Shown: piece by piece, positions 17,088 through 25,398 of the stretch
How positions within the stretch are numbered: the stretch's first letter is position 1
How the letters are laid out: every line of letters starts with the position of its first letter
NCBI RefSeq assembly: GCF_004345645.1
Contig: NZ_SLWS01000019.1
Span: forward strand, 1-64,000
Source: Actinocrispum wychmicini
Lineage (GTDB): Bacteria; Actinomycetota; Actinomycetes; Mycobacteriales; Pseudonocardiaceae
Direction: 5' to 3'
DNA length: 64,000 nucleotides
The notes under the pieces: model-generated
The model's input: only the letters and a program-made list of their open reading frames with translations
Database searches by the model: none
Told to the model about the DNA's origin: nothing
Made by a program: the position numbers and the translations under genes

Positions 17088-18323
17088 TCAGGCCAGCAGC
17101 AGGCAGGTGTCCCAACTGGACTGTGGGACGGTGCCGGTGGCAGCGGCATGCAGGGCGAGCGCCGCGCCGGTGCTGCCTTCGAGCAGTCCGATGCTGCGCG
17201 GCGCGGTCCGAAGCCGTTCAACAAGCAGGGCGGCCAGGTGCGGCAGGCAGGCGCTCAGCTCGTCGGTCGCGGCGTCAGCGGCTGCCCGCCAAGCGGTGTG
17301 CAGGAGGCCGGCGGCACCATGGCAGAGGCTGGGGTCGACGATCCGGGCGAGCTGGCCTGGATCGGTCAGGCAGCCGAGCAGCGTCGTCTCGGCGGTGCGT
17401 TGGCGGGCGGTGTCGCCGGTGACGATGGCGGCGAGTTGCTGGGCGCGGGCGATGCCGGGTGTGCCGTAGCACCAGGACGGCTGCAACGGCTCGGGTTGGT
17501 CGCAGTGTCCGGCGCGAGTTTCGTCCAGGGTGATTGTGCGGGGCCACCAGGGGCCAGCGGGGTGGTCGTGTTGCCAGGCGTCCAGCCATGTGCAGATGCG
17601 GGCGATAGCCTGGTGGTGGCCGTTGACGATGACGTCGCGTTGCATTGCCAGGGCGAGCAGCGCCAAGGGGCCGGCGATCCCGTGCGCCATGCCGAAGTTG
17701 CCATGCCCGCCGAGATAATCGGCCGGTGGCTGCCCGGTGGGGCCATGGTCGGTCCACCACCCGGGCAGCCCGTCCCCGCCGGGCAGGGGTTCGGTTAGCC
17801 GGACGAGGTAGGTCAGCACTGCGGCGGTCACCTCGTGTTCGGGTGAGTGCAGCAGGTGATAGGCGCCGAGGCCGGTGAGGCCGCGGATCAGATCGAACTC
17901 AGCCAGAGCCGGGCGCTCGCCGCGGTCGATCCGGGCGTGCGCAGCAGCGAGCCGCACACGGGTCAGGTCCTGGCTGGCGGTGTCGAGCTGAGCCAGGGCG
18001 CACTGGTAGTGGCCGGTGCCTTCGGCCGCTGCGCGGGTGACGAACGCAAGAGCGGGTACGCCGAAGAACAAGGACGCGCCGGGGCTGCCTTCCAGGTCGC
18101 CGCTGGCGACGGCCGACAGCCAGGTGTGAGCGGTGGACCACTGGTCAGGCTGGGTGAAGGCGCGTTCGGTGTGGAGGAGGGCGACTCCAGCGCTGCCACC
18201 GGCCAGCGACTGCGGTCGCGGAGTGTGGGCGCTGGTGTGGGTGTCGAGCACGGAGGTGGGATCGGTGAGACCGGCAGCGATGTCCTCGGCCAGATCGGCC
18301 AGCGATGGGTTGGGGTAGCTCAT
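17088..18323 (-). CDS. lanC: lanthionine synthetase LanC
   Basis: A 411-residue cyclase that would add Cys thiols to dehydrated Ser/Thr of the precursor to form (methyl)lanthionine rings. The zinc-ligand motifs are present: WCYG near residue 284 and LCHGAAGLLH near 333. GG-rich repeats typical of the alpha/alpha toroid are also seen (LAGGSAGVALL, GHGNFGMAHGIAGPLALL). The ATG at 18323 overlaps the lanB stop by four bases (ATGA), so translation is coupled. It is intact. The frame that appears longer upstream belongs to lanB DNA in another phase and is not part of this gene. Confidence 0.93.
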   Translation of the reverse strand: MSYPNPSLADLAEDIAAGLTDPTSVLDTHTSAHTPRPQSLAGGSAGVALLHTERAFTQPDQWSTAHTWLSAVASGDLEGSPGASLFFGVPALAFVTRAAAEGTGHYQCALAQLDTASQDLTRVRLAAAHARIDRGERPALAEFDLIRGLTGLGAYHLLHSPEHEVTAAVLTYLVRLTEPLPGGDGLPGWWTDHGPTGQPPADYLGGHGNFGMAHGIAGPLALLALAMQRDVIVNGHHQAIARICTWLDAWQHDHPAGPWWPRTITLDETRAGHCDQPEPLQPSWCYGTPGIARAQQLAAIVTGDTARQRTAETTLLGCLTDPGQLARIVDPSLCHGAAGLLHTAWRAAADAATDELSACLPHLAALLVERLRTAPRSIGLLEGSTGAALALHAAATGTVPQSSWDTCLLLA

Positions 18324-21295
18324 GAGCGGACTTTCGGGCGAGTGGTCTGGCTCAGGGCGGCAGCGCGGGCAAGGCGGTGGCAGATCCGCTCGACGTCCGG
18401 CGCGATCCCGGACGTGCGGATGCAGTGCAGGTGCAGCAGCGACGCCAGGACCGTGTCCGGCGCTGGCCCGGACAGGGTGAGCGTGTCGCGGTAGCTGGCC
18501 AGCGCGCTCCGCCGTAGATCCCAGGCGGCTGCGATATGCTCGCCGCCGGGCAGTTCCCGCACCGTGGCCGCGTCGTTGCGAGGGTCGGCCAGGTGCAGGG
18601 CCTGGTCGTAGACGGCGCGTTCGGGCGCGGGGACTGGGTCGGTGGCGATGTGCTCGATCAGCCAGGCGGCGCCCGTCTTGTGGTCGCCGGTGAACGCGGC
18701 GGCGAGGTCGAACAGGCTCGCCGCGGTCAGCGCCTGGCCATCCGCGGCATCTCGGCCGGTCAGGTGCGCGCGTTGGGCGAGTGCGGCGGCAGAGTCGGCG
18801 GTGAACGCTGCTTCGGCGGCGGTCATCGCAGGTCCGTAACCGAAGCGGCCGGTTTCCGGGCGGTAGGTGTCCAGCTGCATCGTGGCGATTAGCCCGAGTC
18901 GCCGCAGATCCGCGACCCATGCGCCGAGACGGGCCGCGACCGGGCCGAAGCACTCGGGGTCGGTGAGCCGGATGCGCAGCCGCAGGTGGTTGTCGGGGTC
19001 GCGGTAGGGCAGGAACCACCACTGCGCCGGATCATCCATTGTGGACAGTAGTTCAGGCAGATGGGTGGTGAGCAGGGCGGTGTGCCGGTCGGGGTGGCCG
19101 TAGAGCTTGCAGAACAGCCACTCGCCGGCGCCGGGCAGGTGCGCGTCCTGGGCGGTGGTCGCGGCGGTGCGTGCTGGGATACGTGGCCAGGTCCGTGCCT
19201 GGGTGGTGGCGAGCGGGACGATAATCTCGTGGGCGTGTCCGTCGAGCCAGCCGAACGCGTCGGTGGCGGGGGCTTCGTGCACGGTGGCGTGTCCGTGCCG
19301 GTCGAGCTGGGCGCGGAGCAGGGGCAGGTGCGCGGGCTCGTCGAGGTTCAGGCGGATGCGCTGGTCGTTGCCGCCGAGGTAGACCGCGGCAGGCACCATC
19401 ATCCGCTCTCGCCACCCAGACACGGCAGCCGTCCACTCTGACCAGGACGCGTCTTTTGCGGGCAGGTCGGTGCCTGCCAGGGCCCAGCGGGCGGGCGAGA
19501 GGACAGTGCGGCGGTAGGTGAGGCGAGGCAGGAACGGCAGCTGCCCGGCGGTGCCCCATGAGAACGGCCCGCATGTGGCGGTCCGCGCGCCTGCCAGCTC
19601 GCAGACGAACCGCAGCAGCGGGTGCGCGAAGTTGGTGAACTCCACTGCGCTGAACACTTCCGGCTCAACCGGCCGTGCTCGGGAGCGGGACCACAGGTAG
19701 AACCGGTGCGCGTCGCCGACGACCAGCAGATCCTCCGGCGTCAGCACGGCGTCGGAGTCGGGGCGGTGCTCGCCGATGGACAGCAGGTCGGGCAGGACCT
19801 GCCGGCTGCGGGCGACGTTCTCGGTCTCGGTGTAGAGCGGCGGGCAGGACACCTGCACACGCAACGCACCGTCGTTGACGGCGGGCAGCCCGGCGTACGC
19901 ACGGTCCATGCGGTCCTGTTCGGCGGCGTCGAGTAGGTCGAGAAAGCGGCCGGTGGTTGTCCCGGCGGCGCGGAACACGCTAGCCACCACGAGTTCGTAC
20001 TCGCCCCGGTCGAGCGCGGTTCGGCTGGGCGCGTGGACTCGCACAGCGAGTTCGGTATGCGGTGGCCACTGCGCCTGAACGAGATTGTCCGCCTGCAGCT
20101 GTGTGATCGCCGCGTCGTCGAGGGCGACTTCGACGCGGCGGTTCAGGGCTGCGGTCTGGGCCAGCCCCAGTAGGGCGGCGTCGCGTTTGGACACTGTGGG
20201 AACGGGGCGCTCCAGCAGGGAGCCGCGGTATCCGGCGGGGAAGCCGAAGCCGATGTCTGGGTTCACTAGTTCCAGTAGCGGCACGGCTGCGCCGATGCCG
20301 TAGCGCTCCAGGAAACGGGCGTGGTAGTCCAGCCAGATCGGCTTGCCGAACGGGTGCGGCGTCAGCCGCGCCAGCACGCCCGCTGCTCGTGCGACCTCGG
20401 TGGCGACCGATCGGGGCAGGATGACATCGGCGTCCACGCGCAGATCAACCGGGCCTGCACTGACGCGTTCGCGCAGCTGGATGAGCGGGCTGGTAGCGGC
20501 CGGGACGTCCGAGGCACGGGCGTTGGCCAAGGCGGTGAGGACGTGCGCGAGCGGGTCGGTGACGGTCATCGGCGGGCGCAGGCTGCTGATCAGTACACGC
20601 TGCTCTACCAGCTGGCCCAGCATTGCCATGATCATCGCCCTGGTGGTGCCGGGGAACGCTTCGGCGAGCCGGTCGGCGAGTTCCCGCAGGCGGATCGGAG
20701 TCCGCGCTGACTGGACGGTCTGCTCGATGGCGGCTGTGTAGCGGATCGACACCTCGGCCGGGTCGGTGCGGGCCGCCGCCGGGGTGGGGTCCTGGCACAG
20801 GCCGATGACTAACCGGCCGTCGCGCACCGTCGCCACGTTGTTTACCATGACCGACAGCCGCGCAGCCAACTCAGCGCAGTGCTCCAGCTCGGTTACCACC
20901 CGGGCGAGCCACACGGCGTCAACGCGGGTGGTCGCGCGGTGGTCATGGCCGATGCGGACCGTGGTGGCAGGGCCGAACGCGGCGGGCGTCACCCCGGCGA
21001 ACAGACCGAACGGCGTTGCCCGGCTCGATGCCCGCAGCCGGTACCGCAGCACCGATAAGACCGCGCCGCGCACCTGGCGGGACCGCTGCTCGTACCCAGC
21101 GCGCACTGCGATCACCCGGCGGGCCAGGTCTGGACTGGCGGCTTCGACCGCGTGCGCGAACGCCTCGTCCGCCCAGGTTCGGGTCAGCCAGTCGCGCCAC
21201 TGCGGCACGTGCCCGCCGGTCAGGTCCGGCCAGTCATCCACATTGGACGGCTGGATCGCGAGCCGGAGCATGACCGCGTCGATGACGGTGAACAC
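18320..21295 (-). CDS. lanB: lantibiotic dehydratase LanB (full length, class I)
   Basis: A 991-residue dehydratase. The N-terminal glutamylation domain includes YRLRASSRATPFGLFAGV, the family hallmark, near residue 85. The C-terminal SpaB_C elimination domain begins near residue 715 (WLFCKLYGHPDRH, then WWFLPYRDPDNHLRLRI). In this family the enzyme uses glutamyl-tRNA to activate Ser/Thr of the precursor. I chose GTG 21295, preceded by AAGGGGG eight bases upstream; the longer start at 21367 would overlap a strong hairpin and has no well-spaced ribosome site. It lies 94 bases after the precursor stop and overlaps lanC. Confidence 0.93.
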   Translation of the reverse strand: MFTVIDAVMLRLAIQPSNVDDWPDLTGGHVPQWRDWLTRTWADEAFAHAVEAASPDLARRVIAVRAGYEQRSRQVRGAVLSVLRYRLRASSRATPFGLFAGVTPAAFGPATTVRIGHDHRATTRVDAVWLARVVTELEHCAELAARLSVMVNNVATVRDGRLVIGLCQDPTPAAARTDPAEVSIRYTAAIEQTVQSARTPIRLRELADRLAEAFPGTTRAMIMAMLGQLVEQRVLISSLRPPMTVTDPLAHVLTALANARASDVPAATSPLIQLRERVSAGPVDLRVDADVILPRSVATEVARAAGVLARLTPHPFGKPIWLDYHARFLERYGIGAAVPLLELVNPDIGFGFPAGYRGSLLERPVPTVSKRDAALLGLAQTAALNRRVEVALDDAAITQLQADNLVQAQWPPHTELAVRVHAPSRTALDRGEYELVVASVFRAAGTTTGRFLDLLDAAEQDRMDRAYAGLPAVNDGALRVQVSCPPLYTETENVARSRQVLPDLLSIGEHRPDSDAVLTPEDLLVVGDAHRFYLWSRSRARPVEPEVFSAVEFTNFAHPLLRFVCELAGARTATCGPFSWGTAGQLPFLPRLTYRRTVLSPARWALAGTDLPAKDASWSEWTAAVSGWRERMMVPAAVYLGGNDQRIRLNLDEPAHLPLLRAQLDRHGHATVHEAPATDAFGWLDGHAHEIIVPLATTQARTWPRIPARTAATTAQDAHLPGAGEWLFCKLYGHPDRHTALLTTHLPELLSTMDDPAQWWFLPYRDPDNHLRLRIRLTDPECFGPVAARLGAWVADLRRLGLIATMQLDTYRPETGRFGYGPAMTAAEAAFTADSAAALAQRAHLTGRDAADGQALTAASLFDLAAAFTGDHKTGAAWLIEHIATDPVPAPERAVYDQALHLADPRNDAATVRELPGGEHIAAAWDLRRSALASYRDTLTLSGPAPDTVLASLLHLHCIRTSGIAPDVERICHRLARAAALSQTTRPKVRS

Positions 21296-21319
21296 CTCAA
21301 CAACCCCCTTCGCATGAAG

Positions 21320-21365
21320 GACGGCCTGGCGGCGAGGTGCGTCGATCCCCCGCCGCCAAGCCGTC
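21320..21365 (-). terminator. hairpin between precursor and lanB (probable attenuator)
   Basis: Arms gacggcctggcggcg (21320-21334) and cgccgccaagccgtc (21351-21365) pair over 15 bases with one mismatch, with a 16-base loop. It starts 24 bases after the precursor stop codon and ends 24 bases before the lanB start. In many RiPP operons such a hairpin stops most transcription after the precursor, so that peptide is made in excess of enzyme. It also supports the lanB start at 21295. Confidence 0.7.
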
Positions 21366-21389
21366 ACCCCCCCGTCAGTGCACGCGGCG

Positions 21390-21557
21390 TCAGCAGGTGC
21401 TGTTGGAGCAGGCGCTCTGGCAGGTCTGGCCGCAGTTGTCGTCGGTGTTGCGCATCAGGTCGGGAACTACAGGCCCGGACGCGACGATGCTGATGTCGAG
21501 GTCGAACTCGGTATCCGGCGCAGCGGCCGGGGTCGATGTGTCCAACTGGATCGTCAT
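21390..21557 (-). CDS. FxLD-family lanthipeptide precursor peptide
   Basis: A 55-residue peptide with a strong AAGGAG ribosome site eight bases before ATG 21557. The acidic leader has the family signature FDLD at residues 18-21, followed by ISIVASGPV. The C-terminal part is Cys- and Ser/Thr-rich: Cys42, Cys46, Cys50 and Cys55 (the last residue), with Thr38, Thr45, Ser48, Ser51, Ser53 and Thr54 as possible dehydration sites. Up to four lanthionine-type rings are possible. Asp39-Asp40 are candidate targets of the neighbouring methyltransferase. It lies between the methyltransferase and lanB, read with them. The leader cleavage site is not obvious. Confidence 0.93.
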   Translation of the reverse strand: MTIQLDTSTPAAAPDTEFDLDISIVASGPVVPDLMRNTDDNCGQTCQSACSNSTC

Positions 21558-21617
21558 TTGCGATTCTCCTTTGCAGGCTCGGTGAATCTCCGGATAGGAC
21601 GACCTGGCCGCGCCTTG

Positions 21618-22865
21618 TCAGGACGACGTCAGGTGTGGCCAGGAGATCAGGACGCGCGTATGCCTTTTCTCGATCAGGCGACCGTCGGGAATCTCCGCGT
21701 GCGGTGTCGCGGTCGGGAAGACCTCGATCCGCGCGCCAGGACCGTGCCGGTGCAGGCGATCCCATTCCCGGATCAGCTCGACGTACTCATTCGCGATTCG
21801 ATCGGCGTCCGGGCCGTGGCCGTAGACCACGAACTCGAACGACGTGCGGTCCTCCGACGTCGCCTGCGAAGCCCGATAGGCGAAGCTGCCACCTTCCAGA
21901 GCTGTCTTGGCGCCCATGCGGGTGGAACGTTCCACCAGGCCAGCCTCGATCGCGGCGGGCTTCGCCACGAGCAGCCCGAAGGCGTCCAACGCGGTGGCCA
22001 GGAACAGGTCCAGGTCGTCGAATGGCTCGAACCCGCCCACCTCGACGCCCGACTGGCGGGCAACCCGTGGCAAGGTCAGCGCGTTGCGCAGGCCGTCAGC
22101 GTCCACGATCTGGTCGCCGTCAACCCGCAGCGCAATGTCCTCGCTTTGCAGCAGTACCAGACGCTCGGCGTTGGCCCCGGCGCCCTGGATCGGGACGAAC
22201 CCGCACAGCTCGTATCCGCAGCTGACCAGGTGTCCCCGCTCGCGGACAAGGGCGATGGACCTGGTGAGCCCACGCAGCCGCAGCGGGACGACGAGCACGC
22301 CGTCCTCGGCGAGCTGTTCGGTCCAGGCGGGCGGAATGTCCCAGGCTCCGGCCGTGACGATGATCCGGTCGAATGGCGCGTGTTCGGGGACGCCACCCTC
22401 GGCGTCCACCAGCAGTACCCGGACCTGCGGATATCCGGCCTCGGCCAGGTACTGCGTGGCTCGGTCGACCACGAACGGGTCGATGTCGACGGTGGTGACC
22501 TCGCCCTCCGGACCGACCAGTTCCGCGATCAGCGCGGCGTTGTAGCCGCCAGAGCCGATCTCCAGCACCCGCATCCCAGGCCGGATGTCGGCCTGCTCCA
22601 GCATGATCGCCTGGATCCGCGGCGCGGACACCGAGCTGACAGCGAGCCCGTTCTCGTCCCGCTTGGTGATGACGACGTCGTCGCGGTTGTAGACCTGCTC
22701 CAGGGGCGCACCGGGCGCGAACGCCTCGCGCGGGACCGTGGCGAACGCCCGGGTGACGGTGTCGGTGCGCAGTTCGCCGTGGGTGCGCAACTGTCCGACC
22801 ATCGCCCCGCGAAGCGCAGCGGCATCCTGCCCAGTGGCGGTGTCGTCGTCTCGTAGTGTGTTCAC
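21618..22865 (-). CDS. methyltransferase of the FxLD lanthipeptide system (PIMT-like)
   Basis: A 415-residue protein whose N-terminal half is like protein L-isoaspartate O-methyltransferase: PREAFAPG near residue 51 and SAM motif I VLEIGSGGYNAAL near residue 99, then TTVDIDPFVVDRA. A C-terminal domain of about 180 residues follows, as in the FxLD-system methyltransferases. In characterised class I lanthipeptides, related enzymes methylate an Asp side chain and lead to aspartimide or isoaspartate; that role is inferred here. It is the first gene of the operon, 60 bases before the precursor. No separate protease or transporter gene accompanies the cluster. Confidence 0.9.
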   Translation of the reverse strand: MNTLRDDDTATGQDAAALRGAMVGQLRTHGELRTDTVTRAFATVPREAFAPGAPLEQVYNRDDVVITKRDENGLAVSSVSAPRIQAIMLEQADIRPGMRVLEIGSGGYNAALIAELVGPEGEVTTVDIDPFVVDRATQYLAEAGYPQVRVLLVDAEGGVPEHAPFDRIIVTAGAWDIPPAWTEQLAEDGVLVVPLRLRGLTRSIALVRERGHLVSCGYELCGFVPIQGAGANAERLVLLQSEDIALRVDGDQIVDADGLRNALTLPRVARQSGVEVGGFEPFDDLDLFLATALDAFGLLVAKPAAIEAGLVERSTRMGAKTALEGGSFAYRASQATSEDRTSFEFVVYGHGPDADRIANEYVELIREWDRLHRHGPGARIEVFPTATPHAEIPDGRLIEKRHTRVLISWPHLTSS

Positions 22866-23057
22866 TCGGTCACTTTCTCAGTAGGTGTTCTCGCCTGCAT
22901 GGGCACGCGCCGGTTCGCCGGCCAGGACGCCTGGTGTATCACCGCTCGAACGACGGCGGCTGGGATGAAGTCTGTTGTCTCTGCCGGCTTCAGAGATTCA
23001 TGGGGCGACTATTTTCGGGCACGCCAACAGGATTGGCGAACGGTTTTGGAGCCGGGG

Positions 23058-23945
23058 TCACATGACGCTGGCGGCGGGGTTGCGATCGATGGCCAGACCT
23101 ATCGCCACCACGTCCTCGCGCGTCAGGTCGATCTGAGCGGCCACCAGGTTCTCGTGGAGGTGCGTGCTGCAACTGGTTCCGGGGATCGGCATCATCACCG
23201 GAGACCGGTGCAACAGCCACGCCAGTGCGAGCTGGGCAGGTGTCGCGTTGTAGTTGGTAGCCAGCTCGTCAAGCACACCGTGAGGCTGTGCGAGCCGGCC
23301 AGACGCCAGCGGCGCGTACGGTACGAAGGCGATACCGGCGAGTTCACAAAGACGAAGAACCTCTTCGAACACCCGGTTCGTGATGTTGTACTTGTTCTGC
23401 ACGGCAGCAACCGCAATCAGCTCGCTGGCCCTGCGGACTTGACTTACGTCCACCTTGGACAGACCAATGTGATGAATCTTCCCCTCGGCCTGCATGTCGG
23501 AGAGCACGGCAAGCTGATCCTCCATCGACACGGCCGGGTCAATACGGTGGAGGTAATACAGGTCGATCCGCTCGACCTGGAGCCGTCGTAGGCTCATCTC
23601 GACGCACTGGCGAAGGTACTCCGGCCGCCCACACGGAGCCCACTTGCCGGGACCTTGGCGAGTAAGGCCGCCCTTGGTCGCGATGACCAAGCCGTCCTGG
23701 TACGGATGCAACGCCTTGCGAATGTACTTCTCTGCGGTGAACGGGCCGTAGGCATCGGCGGTGTCGATGTGCGTCACGCCCGCGTCGACAGCATCCCGGA
23801 GTACCTGCATGGCCCGTTCCGGGTTAGCCGGTGCGGCCCAATGCCCGGGGCCGGTGAGCTGCATGGAGCCGAACGCGATACGGCGGGCGGGGGGTTCGCC
23901 GATCGGGAGGATGGTCGGAGCCGAGTTCTTTTCATCAGCGGTCAT
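23058..23945 (-). CDS. aldo/keto reductase
   Basis: A 295-residue NAD(P)H-dependent oxidoreductase of the AKR superfamily. The catalytic elements are present: DTADAYGPF (Asp and Tyr) near residue 60, VIATKGG (Lys) near 90, and YYLHRID (His) near 130. RIAFGSMQLTGPG at the start and PIPGTSCSTHL near residue 260 fit the cofactor-binding strands. ATG 23945 is preferred over upstream in-frame starts. It lies 58 bases after the HATPase gene and 193 bases before the lanthipeptide methyltransferase start, on the same strand. A role in tailoring the lanthipeptide is possible but unproven. Confidence 0.88.
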   Translation of the reverse strand: MTADEKNSAPTILPIGEPPARRIAFGSMQLTGPGHWAAPANPERAMQVLRDAVDAGVTHIDTADAYGPFTAEKYIRKALHPYQDGLVIATKGGLTRQGPGKWAPCGRPEYLRQCVEMSLRRLQVERIDLYYLHRIDPAVSMEDQLAVLSDMQAEGKIHHIGLSKVDVSQVRRASELIAVAAVQNKYNITNRVFEEVLRLCELAGIAFVPYAPLASGRLAQPHGVLDELATNYNATPAQLALAWLLHRSPVMMPIPGTSCSTHLHENLVAAQIDLTREDVVAIGLAIDRNPAASVM

Positions 23946-24003
23946 CGATAAACGCCTTATCATCTTTGGACAAAGTGGATGGAGTGGGGCGAGCGCTGAG
24001 GTG

Positions 24004-24600
24004 CTACAGCTCTTCGAGCCACTCGCGTACGCGTTGTAGAACGTCCCGATCACCCGGTAGCGTCGGTGGACGTTGTGTGATCGGCCTGGGGGATGGCCTC
24101 CGCTTCGGCAGGCCGTGTTCGGTCAGCTGGTACTGCGGTAGCTCCAGCTCGCACCACACCACCCGCCCCGCCTCCGTGGGGTAGAAGTTCCACTGCTTGC
24201 TGAGCGAGCGGAAGGCGTCCGATGGGTTGGGCGGTTCACGGTGCCGGTCGGCAACCTCGATGACGATCGCGTGATCGAACAGCACCAGCCGCAGCTGGAT
24301 GAGGGCTAGGTCGTCCAGGTCCCGCCAGCGCGTCGACGGATCGGGCACGCCGATGAGCTGCACGGCCTGGCTGACCAGCTCCGAGAGCAGAGCTTCACCG
24401 TTGCTCGCCAACTCGGGGCGGTCCCACTCCGTCAGGGTGTACCGGACGAACAAGAGTCCGACGCTCACGGCCGTGGACGTGGCCACCAAGGTCAGGTCGG
24501 AGATCGCCCTCGGCCGCGGCGCGCTAGTCATGACACGCAGGGCCGGGATAGCCGTTGTGGTTACGCGCTCTGTACGGAAGTGCGCGGCCGTCACGGTCAT
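24004..24600 (-). CDS. ATP-binding protein, HATPase (anti-sigma-like) family
   Basis: A 198-residue protein. ATG 24600 has AAGGAG eight bases upstream. The order FVRYTLTEWDRPEL, LLSELVSQAVQ, IQLRLVLFDHAIVIEVADRH and GRVVWCELELP matches the RsbW/SpoIIAB-like HATPase domain common in actinomycetes. The usual N-box Asn (SELVTNAV) reads Gln here (SELVSQAV), and the ATP site may therefore be weak. It is probably co-transcribed with the aldo/keto reductase 58 bases downstream, and is separated from the upstream P-loop gene by a hairpin. Confidence 0.75.
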   Translation of the reverse strand: MTVTAAHFRTERVTTTAIPALRVMTSAPRPRAISDLTLVATSTAVSVGLLFVRYTLTEWDRPELASNGEALLSELVSQAVQLIGVPDPSTRWRDLDDLALIQLRLVLFDHAIVIEVADRHREPPNPSDAFRSLSKQWNFYPTEAGRVVWCELELPQYQLTEHGLPKRRPSPRPITQRPPTLPGDRDVLQRVREWLEEL

Positions 24601-24716
24601 GAACAACGCTCCTTTCCGCCCTGCTCAGGGCTCGTCGGTGCGAGCCGTCCAGATGACAGCGAGCACCCGGCGCGGAGATTGCCATTGCAAACGCCTTCGG
24701 CAGGGTGGTTGGAAGA

Positions 24717-24754
24717 CGGCGGGATCAGGGGTCGGGGACCGCTTGACCCCGCCG
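24717..24754 (-). terminator. hairpin after the P-loop/exonuclease operon
   Basis: Arms cggcggg (24717-24723) and cccgccg (24748-24754) enclose an inner ggtc/gacc pair. It lies about 15 bases downstream of the P-loop gene stop and upstream of the HATPase gene, in the right place for a terminator of the radical SAM operon. Confidence 0.5.
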
Positions 24755-24769
24755 CCGACTTGTCTGCGA

Positions 24770-25378
24770 CTACACCGCCGCTTGGCCCGCTAGCGACGTG
24801 TTGACGAAGTCGTTCGCCCGGAGAAGAGCCCGGTCGTGTCCGTCCGCTGGCAGCAGCTCATGGGCCAGGCTGAGGTCATCGAGAACGTGGCCGACGCAGT
24901 GATCCGCGAGCACGCGGAACTCACTGTCCTCGTCGCGTTCCTTGTTGCCGCCTAACGGGATTGAAGGGTCCAGCGTCGTGCGAAACAACAAGTCATAGTG
25001 GACGCTGTGGCCGCGAACGAGGGATTCCAGGTAGGCCAGGATGTTGGATTCGGGCCGCTCGCCGCGATACTCCAGAGCGGCACGGTAGTACCCGAGGGCG
25101 TCAGGCGCGGGCCGGTCAACGAGCACGACGTCGCCATGAAGCCATGCTTCCAGTTCGTAGCTGATCCCCCGCGTGAGGAACCACAGTGTCGAGGCCCAGG
25201 TGTGGTTGCGCAGGATCGGCAGGCCGGTGCGTTGAGCCTGCTCGCCGAGGTCGGCCACGGTTGCGACCTGGATGTGCTGGCGCCGCAGATCGTGAGCGAG
25301 GCGAGCGAGGAAGGTGGACTTCCCGGTGGAGTGGGTGCCGAGAACTCCAATGATCACGGGCTTTTCGACTTCGTCCAT
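24770..25378 (-). CDS. P-loop NTPase, nucleotide/nicotinamide-kinase-like
   Basis: A 202-residue protein with Walker A GTHSTGKST at residues 13-21 and a typical mononucleoside-kinase-like layout: a lid region near DRPAPDALGYYRAALEY and VVLVDRP as a Walker B-like strand near 90-96. AAA-type ATPases of this size are often nucleotide kinases, but the substrate cannot be told. ATG 25378 lies 20 bases after the exonuclease stop. It is the third gene of the radical SAM operon. Confidence 0.75.
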   Translation of the reverse strand: MDEVEKPVIIGVLGTHSTGKSTFLARLAHDLRRQHIQVATVADLGEQAQRTGLPILRNHTWASTLWFLTRGISYELEAWLHGDVVLVDRPAPDALGYYRAALEYRGERPESNILAYLESLVRGHSVHYDLLFRTTLDPSIPLGGNKERDEDSEFRVLADHCVGHVLDDLSLAHELLPADGHDRALLRANDFVNTSLAGQAAV

Positions 25379-25398
25379 CACCACAACCCTCCTTCTGG

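Noticed and set aside
17088-19022. A 644-residue frame covering lanC and part of lanB
   Set aside because: Only the part after 18323 has LanC motifs; the rest is lanB DNA in another phase. The lanC start at 18323 overlaps the lanB stop.
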